From contig JALLAZ010000108.1 of the NCBI GenBank assembly GCA_036939755.1, positions 1-22,926 on the forward strand: a stretch of 22,926 nucleotides of DNA, written 5' to 3'. This document shows positions 1 to 8,847 of the stretch, in pieces. Position 1 is the stretch's first letter. The number at the start of each line of letters is the position of its first letter. This stretch comes from Stephanodiscus triporus. Its lineage: Eukaryota; Bacillariophyta; Thalassiosirophyceae; Thalassiosirales; Thalassiosiraceae. A program made the position numbers and the translations under genes. The notes under the pieces are model-generated. The model saw only the letters and a list, made by a program, of their open reading frames with translations. It made no database searches and was not told where the DNA came from.

Positions 1-55
1 CGCGGCCGCGACTCCTCCGCTTCCCACCGCTACCGACGACGTCGCGTTGTTCGCA
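1..55. repeat. 55-bp direct repeat, copy 1 (window edge)
   Basis: Positions 1-55 are identical to 466-520 and in the same orientation. Sequence to the right of the two copies is unrelated, so this is a dispersed or recently duplicated segment and not a tandem array. Because copy 1 begins at the first base of the window, the true repeat may extend further left. Confidence 0.9.
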
Positions 56-592
56 GCGACCTCGATTCTGACGACGTGGGCAACAGATGTCTCGAGAGTG
101 CAACGGCTTGGGTCATGGGAGCAGAAGGGATCGGTCTGTTGCGAGCTTGATGCTTCGCCCGAACCCTCTCCAACCTCCAGCGCGGATCCTTGTGTGATGT
201 CCTGTCTTTGGACTGGAGGGACAGTCCGAGCGGACCGGGAGGTAGGAGTATGTCAAGTTTCCGCTGGACGGTGGCCATTATCGGTCAGTTGGAAACACGT
301 CTATGCTACTTAGATGAAATGCCACCGGTCTGATCCGGCAAATGACGCCCGATCCCCCCGGCGTAACAACGGAGTGAGACTCGATTCGCGACAGTCGCTG
401 ATAATAACTTGTGGCCCTGGCGATGAAATGTTGACGATCGCATTCCTCTACCATAATAGCTGCTCCGCGGCCGCGACTCCTCCGCTTCCCACCGCTACCG
501 ACGACGTCGCGTTGTTCGCACCCCGGAAGAGCTCCCTCGCCTCCTGTGAACGCGCCACCATTGCTGACGTCGCAAACCTCTTCATACCAAGC
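56..592. other. No recognised gene; contains repeat copy 2 at 466-520
   Basis: Open frames here (for example 47-313 and 314-664 on +) have Ser/Arg-rich translations with no recognisable domain. The second one runs through repeat copy 2 and into the 3' end of the antisense glycosyltransferase gene. I see nothing here that can be called a gene; it may be 3' flank of that gene plus duplicated sequence. Confidence 0.5.
466..520. repeat. 55-bp direct repeat, copy 2
   Basis: Exact match to positions 1-55 over 55 bases. Identity stops at 520/521, where this copy continues into ccccggaag and copy 1 into gcgacctcg. Confidence 0.9.
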
Positions 593-1546
593 CTATTCCC
601 GACCTACCCACGATCCTTTGTACCCATGGTTGATAAATTGAACGGCATATATATCTGCACCTAGATTAGCAGGTAGATCTGGCATATCTCCATCTCTTGC
701 AGAACCCCAACGATACCATGGAAATATCTGCACACCACTTGCAAACCCAAACGGAACAACCGATGAGCATATAACAAAGCCTTTGTTGTCATTCCAATCA
801 CCCACTTTTGGATTGCACGTTCCCTTTTCTATCAGGTAGGACATAACTCCATCGGAAAATGCAGAAGGTCCTGTCATATGAATGACTTTGTTAAATTTTC
901 CGAACCGGTCGTAAAAGGATGGTGCTTTAATAGAGTTTGCGACCACGTTTTTAATGATATGATCCAAGATAGGATGACCCTTTGTCGCACCAAATGTCCA
1001 TTGAATTACTTGAGCACCAATATCGTTGCATCCAACACATTCCATGCCAGTGAAAAAAGTAGTCTCATTTGAAATCCCCCAGTTTTTTACTGGCTCTGTG
1101 CACGTAATATCACTGTCTGCATAAATACCCCCATGCTGGTATACAATGAGATACCGAATGAAGTCGAAACGATGCACACTCTTCAGGTGTGAGTACGTGA
1201 ATTCAAATTGAGGATAGTTTTCCTGAATAAACTTCAAGCACCTGTCATCATTGTAAAATTCCACATTGTACTCTGGGTTGAGGATTTTCCAAGAATCCAT
1301 TTCTTGTAGCCATTGGCGACCAACCACATGAATCACCTTCGGGATCCTCTTGTCTGCCGGTTTTTCCGCTGTTTCCATTTTTCCGCCTGAGACAAAAGAG
1401 TTGAACAGGGACAATTCCGAATTATCTGGGCACATGCTTATGTTTCCAAGTTGCACCAGCATAGGAAGAAGACTAAACAACAAACAGAAGAGTATGAGTA
1501 TCCCCAAATATATTGGGGTCGCCTGTTTTCGTTTCGAAGAAGCCAT
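593..1546 (-). CDS. Type II membrane glycosyltransferase, GT32 / DXD sugar-transferase family
   Basis: This is an intact single-exon frame of 317 residues. Residues 1-10 are basic and residues 11-33 form one hydrophobic segment, which fits a Golgi or ER type II anchor. The catalytic region starts at about residue 68 with IPKVIH. Residues 131-146 hold the signature of the DXD sugar-binding family, RYLIVYQHGGIYADSD, where DSD (144-146) would bind metal and nucleotide-sugar. Related proteins include OCH1-type mannosyltransferases and inositol-phosphoceramide glycosyltransferases; the donor and acceptor sugars cannot be told from sequence. Length is normal for the family. The ATG at 1546 is kept because it precedes the basic, anchor-containing N-terminus. 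The neighbour on the right is divergent, with 251 bp between the two start codons. Confidence 0.85.
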   Translation of the reverse strand: MASSKRKQATPIYLGILILFCLLFSLLPMLVQLGNISMCPDNSELSLFNSFVSGGKMETAEKPADKRIPKVIHVVGRQWLQEMDSWKILNPEYNVEFYNDDRCLKFIQENYPQFEFTYSHLKSVHRFDFIRYLIVYQHGGIYADSDITCTEPVKNWGISNETTFFTGMECVGCNDIGAQVIQWTFGATKGHPILDHIIKNVVANSIKAPSFYDRFGKFNKVIHMTGPSAFSDGVMSYLIEKGTCNPKVGDWNDNKGFVICSSVVPFGFASGVQIFPWYRWGSARDGDMPDLPANLGADIYAVQFINHGYKGSWVGRE

Positions 1547-1797
1547 TGGTAACCGCTGGCACTAATAATTGTTTCTGCTCCACACCTTGTTGATGCGAAG
1601 GGATGAGATGTTTTGGGGTTCGGTTGCGAGTTGTTGTGGTGTTGCGAATGAGAGTGGGGGCGGGGGGCGGGGGCTTATCTAAGTTGGTGCATTTAGAGAT
1701 ACGATATGTATATTATGGTATCTCTATCTATTGTCGTACGATACTTCTATCTACAACCCACACATCTTTCCTCATCAGTCGATCGTCCCTGCACATC
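1547..1797. promoter_or_regulatory. Divergent intergenic region, putative shared promoter
   Basis: This 251-bp gap separates the start codons of the glycosyltransferase (-) and the PNPOx-like gene (+), so both promoters and 5' UTRs must lie here or overlap. It includes a G-rich tract near 1655-1675 followed by an AT-rich patch near 1695-1735. No specific transcription factor site is claimed. Confidence 0.4.
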
Positions 1798-2980
1798 ATG
1801 TCGAGGCCGTCGTCCGGCAATCATCATCTCAACGCGGCCGTGACGCTGGCGCTCTTCGTCGGGCCGATCGTTTACCTATCCCGGAGGCACAGGCGTCTCG
1901 CGAGAGAACGCGAACGTTACTGGGAGGAAAGAGAGGCGGAGCGAGGTGAGAGAGATGGGGACGGGGCCGGGGGTCGAGGGGTTGTTTGGTCTGCGCACGT
2001 GGCGATCGTTCATCACATTATGCTTTCGCATCATTGCCCGCTATCGTCTCCGACGTCGCGTGCACTCCATCGGACGATGATGTCATGTCGATCGAAATCG
2101 GCTCGGCTGTACTTACCTTTTTTTGCCCGCCCCACGTTTCATCGATCGACAAAAAATACATATATATCGACGACACCGATAAAAAAAAGACTTCCTCTCG
2201 GCGCTCGTCCGGAACAGCGCGGCCCAACCCCTCCGACCGCCCCTCCCGGACATCGTCCGACGCGTCCTGTCGCGCTGTCGCTTCGCGTACCTCAGCACCG
2301 TCGACGTCGACACGTCCTCGTCGCACCTGTCGCTCATGAGGTTCACCTACCTCCCCGAGGAGGAGACGATAATCATGTCCACGAATACCAGGACGAAGAA
2401 GTACGACATGCTCGAGCGGCAGGGCGGGGTGGCGCTGTTGGTGCACGATTTTTCGGAGGCGTCTTGCGATTCGGGTGCGGGGGGGGGAGGCGTTGCCGAC
2501 GGCGGCGGCGGATCGTCGATGACGTTGACGGGGGAGTACAGCATAACGCTGAACGGGACGTGTTCCGTTGTGAAGGACGGTGAGACATGTTCGCCCACGT
2601 AATACCCGACGAAAAACTTCGTTTCGTTGTCGACTATCTCACTCTCGTCGTTCGCATCATTCGCCGCCCGGCCAGTCGTCCTGGCAGAAAATTACAGAGA
2701 AGTTCATCTCAGGAACAACCCCGATTATCCGCAGGTAAGCCACTTTCGTTACATCGCTGTACCTGCACACCGAAATTGAAAGCATCCATTTTACGCCATC
2801 GTACTTTCACGCCAGTTCATCGTCGGCAAGGATATCGCCATGCTACGCGTGGATGTCGTGACCGCTAGGATATGCAACATAAGCGACGAGGTGATCAAGT
2901 GGAATGTCGTCGAGACAGGATCGACGGGGGCGTCGCCATTGCTCCGCAGTAGCAATAGGATGGAGTCTTTTCAGACATAG
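1798..2980 (+). CDS. Membrane-anchored pyridoxamine 5'-phosphate oxidase-like flavoprotein, 4 exons
   Basis: Hand-built model: exons 1798-1945, 2190-2579, 2676-2734 and 2816-2980; introns 1946-2189, 2580-2675 and 2735-2815 all begin GT and end AG, and every junction keeps frame, giving 253 residues. The N-terminus has a hydrophobic segment at about residues 12-27, followed by Arg-rich sequence. The body matches the PNPOx-like split beta-barrel (FMN-binding) fold. Diagnostic pieces are FAYLSTVD, then TNTRTKKYDMLE, ALLVHDF, YSITLNGT, YREVHLRNNPDY and, from exon 4, FIVGKDIAMLRV with ARICNISDEVIKW. This subgroup lacks a known substrate; flavin or haem-type cofactors are used by relatives, and vitamin B6 synthesis should not be assumed. 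A Gly/Ser-rich insertion (GAGGGGVADGGGG) lies in the barrel. Exon boundaries are predicted, not transcript-proven. Confidence 0.85.
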
Positions 2981-3871
2981 GTAGCGATTGCATTGCACGT
3001 GAAACACGATGCCTCATGTTTTACAAACATTGAAGATTTATGTATACTAACGAAATTGTGCGCATAGTGAACGAGTAAGCTCGTCAATGCGATCATTGAT
3101 GGTAGCACGAAGAAAGATTTTGAGAAATACTCTAGTGAAGAACCAGAAATCCAAGTTATCGACCTGACACAAGAACATGACTCTAGTACTCTTGAAGAAA
3201 TGCTGGGAGCTCACCCTAGAACTCACCGAGACGAAAAATCAGTATCATTACAGAAGCCACTTAGTAAGGCCAACAACAACAGTGCACATGAGCTCATTTG
3301 TTGTTTCTTTCCAACAGAGTTCAGGGCAACCCCGAATAATAAATTTGCTGACTGCTTCCTGAGCATTACTACTGAAGCAAATTGTATTGTGCTATAATTC
3401 ACAGCAGTCGGTGCAATCCAGCTAAGGGACCTCCTGAGGAATATGTGGTGTATTCATCGGCGTTGTAAACTTGTTGTTGAGAAATGCCAGATGACAAAAC
3501 ATATAAAATGATGTCTAATCTGAATTTCGTTGTGAAATTGACGCACTGCATCTTAGAACGCGGCGCTCGCGGAGGAGTACCCCCACAGCGCACATGCCCC
3601 AATGGCTCACTATGTGATGAGTGGAATGTTTTCCCTGTACTGTATTATGCAGATTGAATCCTAGTGTATACAAGTCTGTAATAAGCATGTTTGCAAAGAA
3701 TTGCCATTCTTCTTTCCGCCAGAGTTATACACATGTGTGAATAATCGTAATAGCAGACCAGAAAAATAATAGTGTGGATATGGATCAAGTATCTATACAA
3801 ACTCAAGAATTGGTTAACCAACCCTTTTCCCACACCTAACACTTTCGTCAAGCATTACCATACCAAACTGC
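2981..3871. other. Intergenic, AT-rich, with one unexplained open segment
   Basis: Between the PNPOx-like stop and the convergent DUF1769-like gene there is no recognisable gene. Positions 3071-3397 (+) stay open for 108 codons plus a stop, with the first ATG only at 3200, and have a coding-like, acidic composition. A TACTAAC motif (3041-3047) is followed by an AG at 3065-3066, which could be a branch point and acceptor. No domain is recognised, and 3400-3870 shows nothing further. Confidence 0.4.
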
Positions 3872-4884
3872 TCATGCCGTACGTATTTCATCACGTCGGT
3901 GCCGAATTCCTGTATCAAACACAATATCTCCGCCTTTGGTTACTGCTGTCCAGCTCAAAGGCTGAGGTCCAATCTTTGATTTGATATCATACTCGCCATA
4001 AACGGGAATGTTCATGGTACCACGCCCATAATTCATTACATCATCATAGGTATGAAAGGTGTAGACATGCTCAGTGTCAAAGTAGAAAGAGGCTGCTTTT
4101 GTGGGATTTCCAAGGACCTTCCTTCGCTTGTTAATGCTAGCGACGCTCTGTCCAAGGACGTAGGCTACATTTTTCTCAATGACTGGCAAGGTCATGTCAG
4201 GCTCACCCCCAGAGGATCAATGGACATGGTTTGAGCCGCACCAGCCAACAGAGCTACGACCAGTGGCAAGCGGGAAGAAAGGTCAATGAAAAGACTTGGC
4301 GCGATGCGCCTTATGATGGCGTCTACAAGCTTTGTCATGAACTGCAGAGGTGAAACATCAAAAGGCTTTGCAAATAGACTCCCAACATAAACATCAGACA
4401 TATCAATGGGGCGCTTGAAGCGCCCTTGAATCGCCATCTGCATGACACACTTGCACCCTTGGAAATAGTTGGAGTGAGCTTTGATGTTATCTGACTTACA
4501 GTTGCGGAAACAAATCAACACCTTTCCCTTAAAGAGGGGAGTTTCGACTTCAAAAGGAACACCCAATGGTAAGGGCTGGGTAGGAGAGATTCCAAGCTCC
4601 TTCATTTTGCTCCCAGGTTGTACAAAAACGGTCTCATGGGGCCAGTACTCAAGCTTTGGATACTCTTTGTCCTCAAAGATTGAAACAAATGTGGTTGTGT
4701 CAACTGTAACTCCAACATTAGGGACTGGAGTGCTGCTGCTGTTGGTTGTTGATTGCTGGCTTGGTGTGTCGGTGTCGGCGGTCCCCATGACAAGGGGGAA
4801 GAAGCTTGTGGTGAGGAGTGCCCCTAGCGTCAAAATGAAAATTTCCATGATTAGATCTTGCTTTTTTTGTTGTCTTCCTAGCAA
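3872..4884 (-). CDS. Secreted/ER DUF1769-like protein, interrupted by one frameshift
   Basis: Two overlapping frames form one gene. The upstream frame (4884 to 4192, 230 aa) has a hydrophobic signal-like segment at residues 14-33, a Ser/Thr-rich stretch, then NYFQG and QGRFKRP (153-159). That last motif is the hallmark of DUF1769 proteins, a family of unknown function in fungi and protists. The frame terminates just before the second, 107-aa frame (4195 to 3872), which carries the expected C-terminal part including FYFDTEHVYTFHTYDDV. The second frame is open upstream to the C5 run at 4206-4210 (G5 on the coding strand), so a single-base change there would connect the two. Either a true pseudogenising indel or an assembly error explains it. 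An internal ATG at 4848 (residue 13) gives a tidier signal peptide and may be the real start. Confidence 0.7.
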
Positions 4885-5637
4885 ACCCAGCCATGCTGGG
4901 GAGAGTGATGGCCAGGCTGAGACACAAGTAATTTACTCTTAAGAGTTCACTGAAGTTCTATTACAAAGACAATACATAAGAGTACAACTTCTGGCAGTTG
5001 TGGATGTTGTATCATCTAAGACCAAACTTGGGCCCAATGGAGTTGAGGGATATAAGAACCAGTGAAAAACTGCACTGACATACAAGTTTTTGATGATTGT
5101 TTTTTGTTGTTGTCATGACGTCAATACACCATTTAGGGACATACACCCCTAATGATGAAGATGTGAGCTTATTGGAACAGGTTGCAGCCGCAGCCCGCAG
5201 TGCCGATGCAGTGACAAGTCAGATCACACCTTAATATGTCAGTGCCAACTTCGTAGAGATTCTACGTAGGAATAGAACATACAATAACCAGTTCGAAACA
5301 CCATTTTGCTAGTCATTTTGACACAAAACACTATTTTTAGCTACTGCTTACGAAGGAAAACCCGAAGACGAATTGGATTTTTTTGGCAAATGGACAATGA
5401 TGTGACTGACACAATATTGACGACTCTAATGTTCATAATTTAATGGGAAGACATGATGATGTTAAGACTCTCTAATACTAATTCGAGTATGCTCTTCAAT
5501 TTAATGCCGGTGGGCAAAGCGCAGATGATAGTCTTTGACGTCTACGAGGAAAAAAAAACAATTCAATTTAGTCAGTGCCAACTAATATGTCGGTGGTGTT
5601 TTTCGCTGGTAATGATCTTTGTCAGAAATGTGACTAA
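4885..5637. other. Intergenic; one 39-codon sORF, otherwise nothing recognised
   Basis: AT-rich DNA upstream of the DUF1769-like gene. A complete small ORF (ATG 5115, stop 5232-5234, + strand, 39 codons) encodes an acidic/Ala-rich peptide containing NDEDVSLLEQVAAAARSADA; no homologue is recognised. The octamer TGACGTCA at 5116-5123 is a perfect CRE/bZIP-type palindrome and overlaps that ATG. A 13-base string, gtcagtgccaact, occurs twice (near 5238 and 5570). The frame 5453-5725 is AT-rich and unconvincing as a gene. Confidence 0.35.
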
Positions 5638-6025
5638 GGTACCAATGAGTTCTCAAGATAGGAAACTCTTTTCTTTAATGCAAACGGCTAATAATATGGT
5701 AGAGTATGACCCACCCAATGTCTAGTACTAGACCTTAGGTCTAGTACTAGACCTTAGATGTAATACCTTAGTACTAGACCTTAGATGTAGTACTAGACCT
5801 TAGATGTAGTACTAGACCGAAGGTCTAGACCCAGCAGACCTAAGATTTAGACCTAGACCTAGTAAGGTCCACACTTGTTCTACATAGGAATCCATGGAAT
5901 CTATCCTGAAAAAGCGTAGACCTTAGGTCTAGTACTAGGCATGCTGTCTAGTGTATGTAGGTACTCTACAATACTATGTACACATTTAACAAAAAAGTTA
6001 CCTATCTTGAGAATTCATTGGTACC
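5638..6025. mobile_element. Foldback/MITE-like element with palindromic core
   Basis: Arms 5638-5662 and 6001-6025 are inverted copies matching at 24 of 25 bases. Weaker complementarity continues on both sides, outward to about 5632/6031 and inward to about 5712/5957. The centre holds a tandem array of a 19-bp unit containing the perfect palindrome GGTCTAGTACTAGACC. No transposase is encoded. This fits a non-autonomous foldback element, but target-site duplications were not identified, so the boundaries are uncertain. Confidence 0.6.
5721..5823. repeat. 19-bp tandem repeat, about five copies, internally palindromic
   Basis: Copies start at 5721, 5740, 5769, 5788 and 5807, each of the form TNTAGTACTAGACCTTAG or close to it; a 10-bp spacer interrupts after copy 2, and copy 5 diverges at its 3' end. 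TCTAGTACTAGA is self-complementary, so each unit can form a cruciform. A separate copy lies at 5926-5939 inside the same foldback element. Confidence 0.85.
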
Positions 6026-6414
6026 TCAGTCGTTTCTTATCAAAAAGAGTCATGCTAATATCCCTCAACTCCACTCAAAATCTTTAAGTATGGCATGGTA
6101 GAGCAATTTCATTGGTGATATTATGCATCTTATTTCTTAATCAAACAGACAGAGCTGTTGTCTGCCCTGTCCATTTTCCGGCTTTGGTTCATACCATCGT
6201 CAGTTTTTTATCAGGTAAAATTGGGGTGTTGTTGTCATAATTTTCGAAATAATACATCAACCACATCATCACATGTTCGCAATCAACAAGCCTGGTCTGG
6301 CAGCTTTGGCCATCACCACCGCTCTTTTTTTTGACACAAACAATCCAGTAACTAGGTGATAGCAAATTAACGGATGCCGAAAAATTTGAGCTTATCATCG
6401 TTGACATTTCTTTC
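6026..6414. other. Intergenic; nothing recognised
   Basis: AT-rich sequence to the right of the foldback element. The string tatccctcaactcca (6059-6073) is the inverse complement of sequence at about 5038-5052, a second and wider inverted pair around the element. The minus-strand frame 6189-6416 has no domain, and its ATG overlaps the ATG of the + gene at 6415, so it is not called. Confidence 0.35.
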
Positions 6415-6991
6415 ATGCTGATAAATAATGCCTATGGTCCATGGCCTTTGTTCATGAAACATGTGCCCAAGCACGTATTCTTCCTTTTGGACATGGTGCG
6501 GGTGGGGGGGGTGCTCTTTGGTGGCGGTATCATCCTACTGATGCTTATCAAGAGGGCCGTGGCCAAGAGCAACAACGCGAGTGTATTGCAATTCTGGTTC
6601 AACAAGGTCCCCTTACTCCAAGGCCTCGTAGTACTTCCCGCCCTAACCATAACCATGATATCCGGTACGGGATTGTCCATCGTGCAATACGGTGGGTTGA
6701 ACGCTGCCCCCCCCCCACGTGACAGCAACAAACTGGACCCTCATTGCCTTTCAATTGTGGTTGACGGTGAACAATGTAGCGACACAGGGCACGGCCATCA
6801 AGGCCGTGGAGAGGATGTACAAGTGCATGCTGAACAGGGAGGATGGTTTGGAAACTCCCAAGGTCGTGGTTGACAGGCACTTTAGCAACGAGGTGTCGTG
6901 CTTCTTCATCCTTACCCTATATTCCATTATGGTCCTTAAGCCGCGCACATTGATCCCATTTCCCTGGCCTTTTAAATTAAGTCAGACTTGA
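6415..6991 (+). CDS. Small multi-pass membrane protein, frameshifted at a C10 run
   Basis: The first frame (from 6415) encodes two hydrophobic spans, around FFLLDMVRVGGVLFGGGIIL and LLQGLVVLPALTITMISG, and then runs into low-quality Pro/His/Gly-rich sequence after the C10 tract at 6707-6716. The +1 frame immediately after that tract continues with two further spans (WTLIAFQLWLTVN and VSCFFILTLYSIMVL) and stops at 6989-6991. Together they give a four-span protein of about 190 residues that loosely recalls DUF2269-type integral membrane proteins; that family call is weak. A one-base length difference in the C run would connect both parts. The ATG at 6454 is an alternative start. Cause of the shift (real or sequencing) is undecided. 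Confidence 0.45.
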
Positions 6992-7454
6992 ATTGATATT
7001 CACCTCGTCGTCAGCAACATGTAATCTTGTCCTTGATTGGATGGGTGGATTTGATGGTTGAGGAACAAATGGCAATGACGAAGACGATGACAACGGTGAT
7101 GGTGAAGGAGATGAAGATGGCTATTAGGGTGTCAAAACAAGGAACTCAGATATGCCACATTGCATTTGTGTTTCATTGCTGATTATGATTAACAATGCCA
7201 CAGCGCATCCTTTTCTTGGTGATATCAATTATGTTGAATCGCAATGGATTTACCTCCACCAGCTATCATGACGAAGGCGAAAGTGGGCGGCGCGGCGGAC
7301 AACAAAGCTGGCGACACGCGACACACACGCGACACACACATTTACATTCACTCCATGTCCATTGAATTTGATGCAAGCAACAAGAACATTCTCTAGAAAA
7401 AAGATGAAACCAATATAACATGTGCCCCCCCCCCTCCATTGAGAAATAATCTAT
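6992..7454. other. Intergenic; simple repeats only
   Basis: Holds a purine-rich GAY/GAR stretch (about 7075-7125), a short gcgacacacac-type simple repeat (about 7310-7345) and a C10 run at 7425-7434 close to the 3' end of the minus-strand gene. No gene is seen. Confidence 0.5.
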
Positions 7455-8219
7455 CTAGACGTTGACAACACTATCCGACGCATCGTCGAGTCCAAGCAAC
7501 TTCGCCCAATCTCCCTTCCTCTTCTTCAACCCTTCGATGTCGGCAATCAACTCGGCGCGCACATCAGCGTCCACCTCGTCCTTCAGATCGATCCTGAGTT
7601 GCCTCAGCTGGGCCGTGGCGTCCTTCCACATCTCCATCCAATGACGCTCCTGCACCCTGAGCTCGTCCACGGTGAGGAGCTTTTCTCCGTCCCTGAGCTT
7701 GCGCTTCTTCCGGAGGGTCTGCTCCTCCACGATGGGGTTCATCCTCAGGAACGTCTCCCTCGCGTCCTTTAGGCGCGCCTGCTCGGCATCGTCGAGGCGC
7801 TCCGTCTCGTACTTGTGGTGGCACTTGAACGAGAAGTGGCGGGTGTAACCGTACGCGTCCCACTTGTCGCAGGGCTTGTGATTGCAGGAGCAGCGCAGCT
7901 GGCCGGACTCGATGTCGACGTAGATGCCACGAGCGAAGTAGGTGACGGCCTCGTGGAAGGTCAGGGGGAGCTTCTTGTTGCGCCTCTTCTTCTTGGGGAG
8001 GCCGTTCTCGCCGAGCTCGAGCTTGACGTCGGGATCTTCGTCGTCGACGTTCTCGGGGTCTTCGTCATCGACGTTCGGGTCCTCTTCTTCGCACTCGCCG
8101 TCGGCAAGGGCAGTAATGGCCTCTGCGGGCGGCGGAGTCAGCGCGGGGAGTTCATCTTCTTGCTTCTCTGGTTCGGGCAGCGCCGGGGGGAGGAGATCTG
8201 TGTCAGGGGGCATGATCAC
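7455..8219 (-). CDS. Variant BED-like zinc-finger protein with coiled-coil tail (paralogue A)
   Basis: This intact 254-residue frame has four parts. Residues 1-70 are Pro- and Asp/Glu-rich, including a repeated VDDEDPE motif. A basic nuclear-localisation-like KKKRRNKK is at 76-83. A metal-binding module follows, with C110, C112, C117, H128, C133, H134 and H135 as candidate ligands. The C-terminal part is a charged helix (about 145-245). The last 52 residues align without gaps to the protein at 8848-9447 (26 of 52 identical, starting HWMEMW here and HLMEMW there). The finger regions also align around the final His pair, so the two genes are paralogues. A nuclear DNA-binding role is inferred; no target is known. 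The head-to-head partner starts 628 bp away. Confidence 0.75.
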   Translation of the reverse strand: MIMPPDTDLLPPALPEPEKQEDELPALTPPPAEAITALADGECEEEDPNVDDEDPENVDDEDPDVKLELGENGLPKKKRRNKKLPLTFHEAVTYFARGIYVDIESGQLRCSCNHKPCDKWDAYGYTRHFSFKCHHKYETERLDDAEQARLKDARETFLRMNPIVEEQTLRKKRKLRDGEKLLTVDELRVQERHWMEMWKDATAQLRQLRIDLKDEVDADVRAELIADIEGLKKRKGDWAKLLGLDDASDSVVNV

Positions 8220-8847
8220 TTTTTTCCAAGAAGGGGGGAAAGAGGGCAGCGGGTTGCTCTTTGGGGGTTGCTCCCAAATAATCGATGTGGCCTTTAATTA
8301 TTTATTCCTTGCCGGGCTATGTTCGCGGGGGGCGGGACTACGAAAACCCTCGCCAGACTAACTGTTCCTCCTAGGTACGATACGTAAGTACCTACTCCTA
8401 CTTGCTTGAACTTACCCGTTACCACCTCAACATAGGAATAGGTAAAATTGTGTCTCTCTGCGAGGTACTGTTAGTCAGCACGTGATGTGATGACGTTCCG
8501 ACCAACGACAAAGTCTCCCCAAAACCACAAACTCTCAACCGTCACCTCACTGAGAAGAACAACACAACCAACACACACATCACACAACGACAAAGAAACA
8601 GCGTGATCAGTGATCACGCCACACTCGGCCCCCAAGTCTCCCGCCGCGCCAGGCGAATTGTCAAAAGGAGGATACCATACCGACAGCCTCTTTCCAGCGC
8701 TCGCCAATCCGCATTGGAACCGCCTTTCTGATAACGACGGCGACGCGTACGACCCAGAAGACGAACGATACGCTCGGAGTCCATTCCTAAAGCTAGACAG
8801 AGATCGGAAGAGGAACATCATCCAGACCGGAGACTCTACCATTCACC
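8220..8847. promoter_or_regulatory. Divergent promoter region between the two BED-like genes
   Basis: A 628-bp gap between the start codons of the divergent paralogues. It contains the interrupted palindrome gcgtgatc-agt-gatcacgc (arms 8601-8608 and 8612-8619) and a CA-rich tract (8550-8590). A non-ATG open frame (about 8610-8882) crosses the start of the + gene in another frame and is not called. Sites here could be bound by the encoded proteins themselves, but that is speculation. Confidence 0.4.

Noticed and set aside
1603..2583. 326-residue + frame across the PNPOx-like region
   Set aside because: It reads through predicted intron 1 and then runs in the wrong frame of exon 2, giving Arg/His-rich sequence; the spliced model yields a recognisable domain.
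4176..4207. A tiny GT...AG interval (24 nt) at the DUF1769-like frame junction, considered as an intron
   Set aside because: 24 nt is a multiple of three, so removing it does not change the frame and leads straight to another stop; a one-base indel explains the data better.
5721..5939. Tandem 19-bp units considered as a CRISPR array
   Set aside because: There are no unique spacers of even length, the unit is itself palindromic, and the genome is eukaryotic.
6189..6416. 75-residue minus-strand frame
   Set aside because: AT-rich, no domain, and its ATG overlaps that of the + membrane-protein frame; chance is the simpler explanation.
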